A DNA stretch of 64,000 nt, taken from assembly GCF_945859705.1 (NCBI RefSeq), contig NC_079136.1:95045120-95109119 (forward strand), written 5' to 3'. This DNA is from Episyrphus balteatus. Its lineage: Eukaryota > Arthropoda > Insecta > Diptera > Syrphidae. Under the pieces are notes generated by a model that was not told the origin of the DNA, did not search any database, and worked only from the letters and a program-made list of their open reading frames with translations. Positions 58,984 through 64,000 of the stretch are shown piece by piece (position 1 is the first letter of the stretch; the number at the start of each line of letters is the position of its first letter). The position numbers and the translations under genes are program-made.

Positions 58984-59655
58984 GGTTCAAAATCCCGAAA
59001 AGCCAAAATTCCGAAAACTCAGAATCTCAAAAACCCAGAATCCCGAAAACCCAAAATCCCGAAAACCTAGAATACCGAAAACCCAAAATCCCAAAAAAAT
59101 CCCGAAATCGGAGACGTACCTATCAATTTTCAAAATTTAAAATAAAAATGCTCTTCTCATGCATTTTTATTTTAAAACAATTGAATCTGTTTTGAAGTTT
59201 TAATTTGTAAAAATAAGTATTTGATTAAAACGTTGTGTCACAAGGGATTTGGGCACATTTTATAGAATTTTCGGGATTCATGTTTTTATTTCAATTTCAC
59301 CATAGCTATTTAAAATTGTTTAATTTTGGTTTACGAACCCTTTTTGAATGAGTTAATGTTATGTTTTGTTATTCATGATGATTTTTTTGTTGTTAAATTA
59401 TTTTTTTTTGTTATTGTTTAATAAAAGTTTCAAAATTAGAGCATTGACATATTTTACCAATTTTTTTTTTCAATTTTATTTACGGGATTCAGGGGTTTCT
59501 GAATTTTGGGTTTTCGGGATTCTGGGTTTTCAGGATTCTGGGTTTTCAGGATTTTGGGTTTACGGGATTCTGGGTTTTCGGAATTTTGGGATTTCGGGAT
59601 TTAGGGTTTTTTGGATTTTTGGCTTTTTGGATTTTGAATTTCGGGATTCTGTCCG
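58984..59655. repeat. Inverted pair of 16-bp minisatellite arms
   Basis: Left arm 58984-59105 is about seven copies of AATCCCGAAAACCCAA. Right arm 59483-59655 is about ten copies of the inverse, TTGGGTTTTCGGGATT. The 375-bp spacer is AT-rich. Frames across the arms give a proline-rich or a glycine- and phenylalanine-rich periodic peptide and are not supported as genes. Probably the arms of a foldback element; no target duplication was identified. Confidence 0.75.
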
Positions 59656-60016
59656 GCTCCCTTTCAATATACCTACTAAATCAAGGCATTTGCTTCCTTA
59701 TGCCAAACTACTGCACCAGTATCTGCTGTTGATCAAACCTTCTGATGAATACCTACCTACATCTATTGTGAAATATTTAATCAATAAATTTTTTATTCTT
59801 TCACTGAAGTCAAGTCAAGATATTATCCCATTTAAAATTTAAACAGCTTATGTGGGTACTTATCCTAGTAATATATTTTTTCTACGCTAACCTGCTTTCA
59901 AACACGTATCGCTTTATATTTTCGTAAAGGTACCTAGATACAATAACAAAAGAGTATCTACGTATAACGTATGTATCTATCTGCGTTTATTAACGTATCA
60001 TCACACACATGTTTCT
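59656..60016. other. Unassigned interval
   Basis: Nothing recognised. Confidence 0.4.
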
Positions 60017-60024
60017 ATGTAGAT

Positions 60025-61217
60025 TAGGGTGGGTCGAAAAAATGGAAATTCGTTTTTTTTGATTTGGTACTTCGAAAACTCAATTGCTAGACACCTCTAG
60101 AATATACTCACCAAATATGAGCTCTTTATCTTAATGGGAAGGTCCTCCGCTTTTCAATTTTCCATTTTTACATCAAGCTTCTACTAAAAAAAAATATTTT
60201 TTTTATTAATTGAATTTTTAGCCAATTTTTTTAAATATTCTTGTAGAAAATTGAAAGCTCTACAAAAAAAGGTTAAATACACTTTTTTGAATTATCTAAC
60301 CGTTTAGTAGATATTTGAGGTCCAAAAATCGAGAAAATCTTTAAAAATTCGTTTTTTGTTCTTAATTTTGTAACAAATTGAAAAATTATAATAATCAAAC
60401 GCGCATGACATATTCTTGTAGGAAACAGATTGTTCCACAAGAAAGGTCTTAATATTTTTTTTCAATAATCTAACCATTCTAAAGATATTCGAGGTCAAAG
60501 TTAAAAAAAATATGAAAACATTTTTTACTTTTCAAAATTTTCTAATTCACTGAAAATTTAATATTTTCAAATTAGCAAGATGTTTTCTTGTAGGGACTTA
60601 AACGTTCTATAAAAAGTTCCTTGGCAGCAAATTAATTGCTTTAACCCTTTAGAAGATTATCGTATTCAAAGCGCAATGCATACTTGTGATAAGAAAACTA
60701 TTGAAATCAGTGGGCATTGGTTTGGATACCAATATCTTCTTAACGGTTAAAGCAATTAATTTGCTGCCAAGGAACTTTTTATAGAACGTTTAAGCCCCTA
60801 CAAGAAAACATCTTGCTAATTTGAAAATATTGAATTTTCAGTGAATTAGAAAATTTTGAAAAGTAAAAAATGTTTTCATATTTTTTTTTAACTTTGACCT
60901 CGAATATCTTTAGAATGGTTAGATTATTGAAAAAAATTACTAAGACCTTTCTTGTGGAACAATCTGTTTTCTACAAGAATATGTCATGTGCGTTTGATTA
61001 TTATAATTTTTCAATTTGTTACAAAATTAAGAACAAAAAACGAATTTTTAAAGATTTTCTCGATTTTTGGACCTCAAATATCTACTAAACGGTTAGATAA
61101 ACGAAAAAAGAGTATGAAGTCTTTTTTGTAAAGCGTTCAATTTCCTACAAGAATAAGCAAAGAAATTTGCAAAAAAGTCGATTTATAAAGAATTTCGATT
61201 TTTTTTGACCCACCCTA
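60025..61217. mobile_element. Foldback hAT-type element (1.19 kb), 8-bp target duplication
   Basis: TAGGGTGGGTC at 60025 and GACCCACCCTA ending at 61217 are flanked by the exact duplication ATGTAGAT (60017-60024 and 61218-61225). The arms are long inverted repeats meeting near 60690, at a core (TGGGCATTGG, CTTGTGATAAGAAAA) shared with 50495-51883. One arm is the single-arm element at 10358-11024. The right arm has lost an outer piece of about 230 bp (the GAAGGTCCTCCGC stretch) that the left arm keeps. No transposase. Confidence 0.92.
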
Positions 61218-61225
61218 ATGTAGAT

Positions 61226-63361
61226 AGATTTATTTTTCTAATGTTTGTTAAATCTTTACTACATATATTTATCAACCATATCTATTGTGCGGTCTTTGGT
61301 CAAACACCATGGTTTTTCTGGATCTTTTACAGATATTGAACAACTGCCTACTAAATAGTCAATAGTCGGTACGAGCATATTGAGATATAGAAATGCGTCG
61401 TGCATTTCCTCTTTTTGACAAAACAAACCTTCCTACGACGCAAAAACAAAAATAGAAAACGCAGACTGTGAACAACAACAAAAAAAAAAAAAAAAAAAAA
61501 AAAAAACAGAAATCTAAAAGGAACAAAGAATATAAAATAGACTCTTTCCTCTTTTTACTTTTATATAAAATGGGTAAGCCTGGATGAGAGCATCTAGAAT
61601 CAGCCATCAAAAGACCGACGCAACAGAGTGCAACACCAACACACACATAGATTGCACTGGCTTTGGCAACTTATACACTTGAAGATTTTATGTATAATCT
61701 GTATTTGAAACCAGTTTCACTATTTTTCTATTTCATCATTTATACAAAACTCATATAGGTATGTATCCATGATTAAACTTTCAATGGGTACAAATGTTTA
61801 TTAAACAAAAAAAACAATATGTAGAAAGTTTTGTTTTGAAATTTATTAAAAATTAAGAAGGGTACTTTTTTAATAATCATTTCTATCAGAAAGTTACTGC
61901 CTATTTAATTCCATTGTTCCAGCCTTTGTTTATCTTCAAAAAATTATTACAAAACCAAAACTTATTATTATTGAGATAGATGCCTCTACACACAGATAAG
62001 ATTTTTCACAAACAACACAAATACAAGCAAATGTATCATTGTGAATGTAGATGTATATTCACTTTTTAGATCAGCTGGATTTCTAGCGGGAATTTCTAAT
62101 CATGTCAGAATGAAATGCAACCAAAACATTGACATCTCTATTTCACTCACACCCATACTCCACAATTCTCCCAGCTCCCACAACAAAAAGCAAAATATAC
62201 AGATATTTCAAGGAGTATAAGAGAATCTCTGATATGTTCTCAAGGAGAGCGAAATGTATCTGAAGAAAATATTAGAATGTTGATAACGAATGTTGCCAAA
62301 GTATTTGTTTGTATTGAATTTGTTGATTTTCGTTTATCTTTGTTTGGAAAAGCAAAACAAAAATTTATGAGAAAATTTGAGAACCGTAAACAGAGAGCGG
62401 TCTTTTGAAAGTAAATGATGTTTTTTTTTTCTAATTGGGTTGTGTCTTTTAGATTTGTTGTAGCGTCAAACTAAAAATGACGGCAAATTTTATAGCCCTC
62501 TCTCTCTTTCTCTTTGGTGTAACATTAAGAGATGATGGTTTTGAGAATTCTATTTACTTGACCTAATTTCAAAAAAAATGCTGTGTTGCCGACTTTCGTA
62601 TAGATTTGTATTTGCTTGTTGGATAGAATCACCCATATTCTTATATGGGCCAAGCTTATGGTATATTTTTTTTTTGTTCGTTCATGTTGTGCTTTTGATG
62701 CTGTTGTTGTATTTGTTAGTGGTGTTTTGCTATTTTTTTTTTTGTATAATTGAATCAAAATGAAAAATTCAACTATCGATTTGTGATGCACAGGGTTAGG
62801 TTAGAAGAAATAGGTATTTACTCAGAGTTAAAAGTATTTACCTACATGATTGGAATATCTAATTAAATTACATATATTATTATTCAAAGTAAAATACAAA
62901 AGCTTTTAGATGAGTTTATTTTTATGTTTTTATCTAGGTAGAGCTTTTTTTTTATGTTGATACATTGAAAAAGTGAAGGTCTTTAAAATTAGGTAGGTAT
63001 TGGTATTATTCCTGGAAACATATTTATAAAAATATGATAAATGTATCTATTTTAAAATAACTTTGAATTATGTATGTAGGTATTTATATTACATAGCTAA
63101 TATTGGTGGGTTTCAAGACAGATAAAATGTTTATTGTATGGAAATTGATGGAAATGATCAGAAAAATGTTCATTCGTATTGACATATAGAAAGTTTGAAC
63201 AAATCAGAGTCAGATTTACTATTTACAAATGTTTAAAAAAATAGTGGCTGTCTCTTTTTCCCAGGCCGGATACATTATTCTGTGTTCTTAAAAAAACAAC
63301 ATAAAATAAACGAGTTAATTCTCATCTCCATTGAAAAGAATAAGTGTGATATAAAAATCTC
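61226..63361. other. Unassigned AT-rich interval
   Basis: About 2.1 kb with a 28-A run near 61479-61506, a CT-rich stretch (CCCTCTCTCTCTTTCTCTTT near 62495) and TAGGTAGGTATT words. No gene, RNA or complete element recognised. Confidence 0.4.
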
Positions 63362-63780
63362 ATGTCGCAGTGTTTGTTACCAAACTCCTCCGAAACGGCT
63401 GGACTGATTTTAATGAAATTTTGTACACATATCGGTTAGGTCTGAGAATCGGCCAACATCTATTTTTCATACCTCTAAATTGTTAGGGTGGTCCAGCCAA
63501 TTTTTTTTATATCTTCTTGGAACGATCTTTTCGAAATTTTATGTGTATGTCGGGAAGTCTGAGAATCGGCCATTCGACCAACATAAATTTTCATATGATA
63601 AAATGGTTAGGGTGGTCCAACCAAAATAATTTCTATATTTTTTTGGAATGATTTTTATGAAATTTTGTACGTATATCGAGTAGGTCTAAAAATCGGCAAA
63701 CATTTATTTTTATACCACTAAACCATAAATGGTTAGCATGGTCCACTCCAAATTTTTTTTTTAACGATTTTTTCAAGTCC
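63362..63780. repeat. Tandem repeat of about 120 bp (3.2 units), probably a transposon piece
   Basis: GATTTTAATGAAATTTTGTA begins units at 63405, 63524 and 63650, with a fourth start near 63766. Each unit has a variant of GTCTGAGAATCGGCC and GTTAGGGTGGTCCA. The opening (CTCCGAAACGGCTGGACTGA) resembles sequence common in insect interspersed repeats, but I cannot name the family. Confidence 0.65.
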
Positions 63781-64000
63781 TGGCTTTATATTGTTTTCAA
63801 GGGGTTCAAAAAAGTTAGTTTTCCAACTCATATGAATAGTCTAAATTTGTAATATTTCATAATCTAAATACAGAAACTTTAAGCCTACAAACATCAATCT
63901 CTATAATACGATCAATAGAACTAAAAAAAAAACACATTCTTTTATTTATAAAGACCTGTATTTTGATGTTGTGACCCGATTTTTTTTTGGAAAAGATTGA

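Noticed and set aside
58977..59842. Proline-rich and glycine/phenylalanine-rich frames
   Set aside because: They are translations of the 16-bp minisatellite arms and neighbouring AT-rich DNA.
60304..61088. Near-identical short frames in opposite orientation
   Set aside because: They are the two arms of the foldback element at 60025-61217, not paired genes.

Overview
The window is AT-rich, repeat-dense, gene-poor DNA from an insect, most likely a fly (Diptera). The evidence is two U6 snRNA genes whose sequence agrees with the fly U6 I know, each with a fly-type snRNA promoter (a PSEA-like element about 42-62 bp and a TATA-like box about 25-30 bp upstream), plus Jockey-type and RTE-type LINE fragments and insect-type hAT, piggyBac-like and TA-target DNA transposons. 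I cannot name the species. No intact host protein-coding gene can be supported.

Layout. Positions 1-6770 hold two copies of one small RNA-gene module: a U6 gene on the minus strand, head to head with a tRNA-Val(AAC) gene on the plus strand. The copies are 6.05 kb apart. Most of the DNA between them is a Russian-doll nest of transposons (736-5000) whose layers can be separated by target-site duplications and by an empty site kept in an inverted-repeat arm. Positions 6770-13100 hold palindromic MITEs, a hAT-type element with a clean 8-bp target duplication, an old 335-bp tandem duplication and some unassigned DNA.

Positions 13167-43390 are the main feature: about 23 kb of a 14-bp satellite (consensus ATGTSGATAGATAA, S = C or G). 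It lies as one 17-kb forward array, a 5.9-kb inverted array and shorter forward arrays. It is interrupted by four co-amplified copies of a 246-bp MITE, by a 1.7-kb TIR transposon with an AAAT target duplication, by 63-bp relics of a dispersed palindromic repeat from which the satellite seems to have grown, and by two copies of a 2-kb non-satellite unit. A second, unrelated 10-bp satellite (GCGACACAAM) starts at the end of a broken copy of the same MITE.

Positions 43650-46315 are an internally deleted Jockey-like LINE. Positions 46316-64000 hold unassigned AT-rich DNA, two large foldback hAT-type elements with exact 8-bp target duplications, a piggyBac-like MITE fused to a LINE RNase H fragment, an RTE reverse transcriptase relic, a second TA-target element and inverted minisatellite pairs.

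The only genes likely to work are the two U6 and two tRNA-Val genes, all Pol III-type. The long open reading frames across the satellites are by-products of repeat units that contain no stop codon on one strand; they are not genes.
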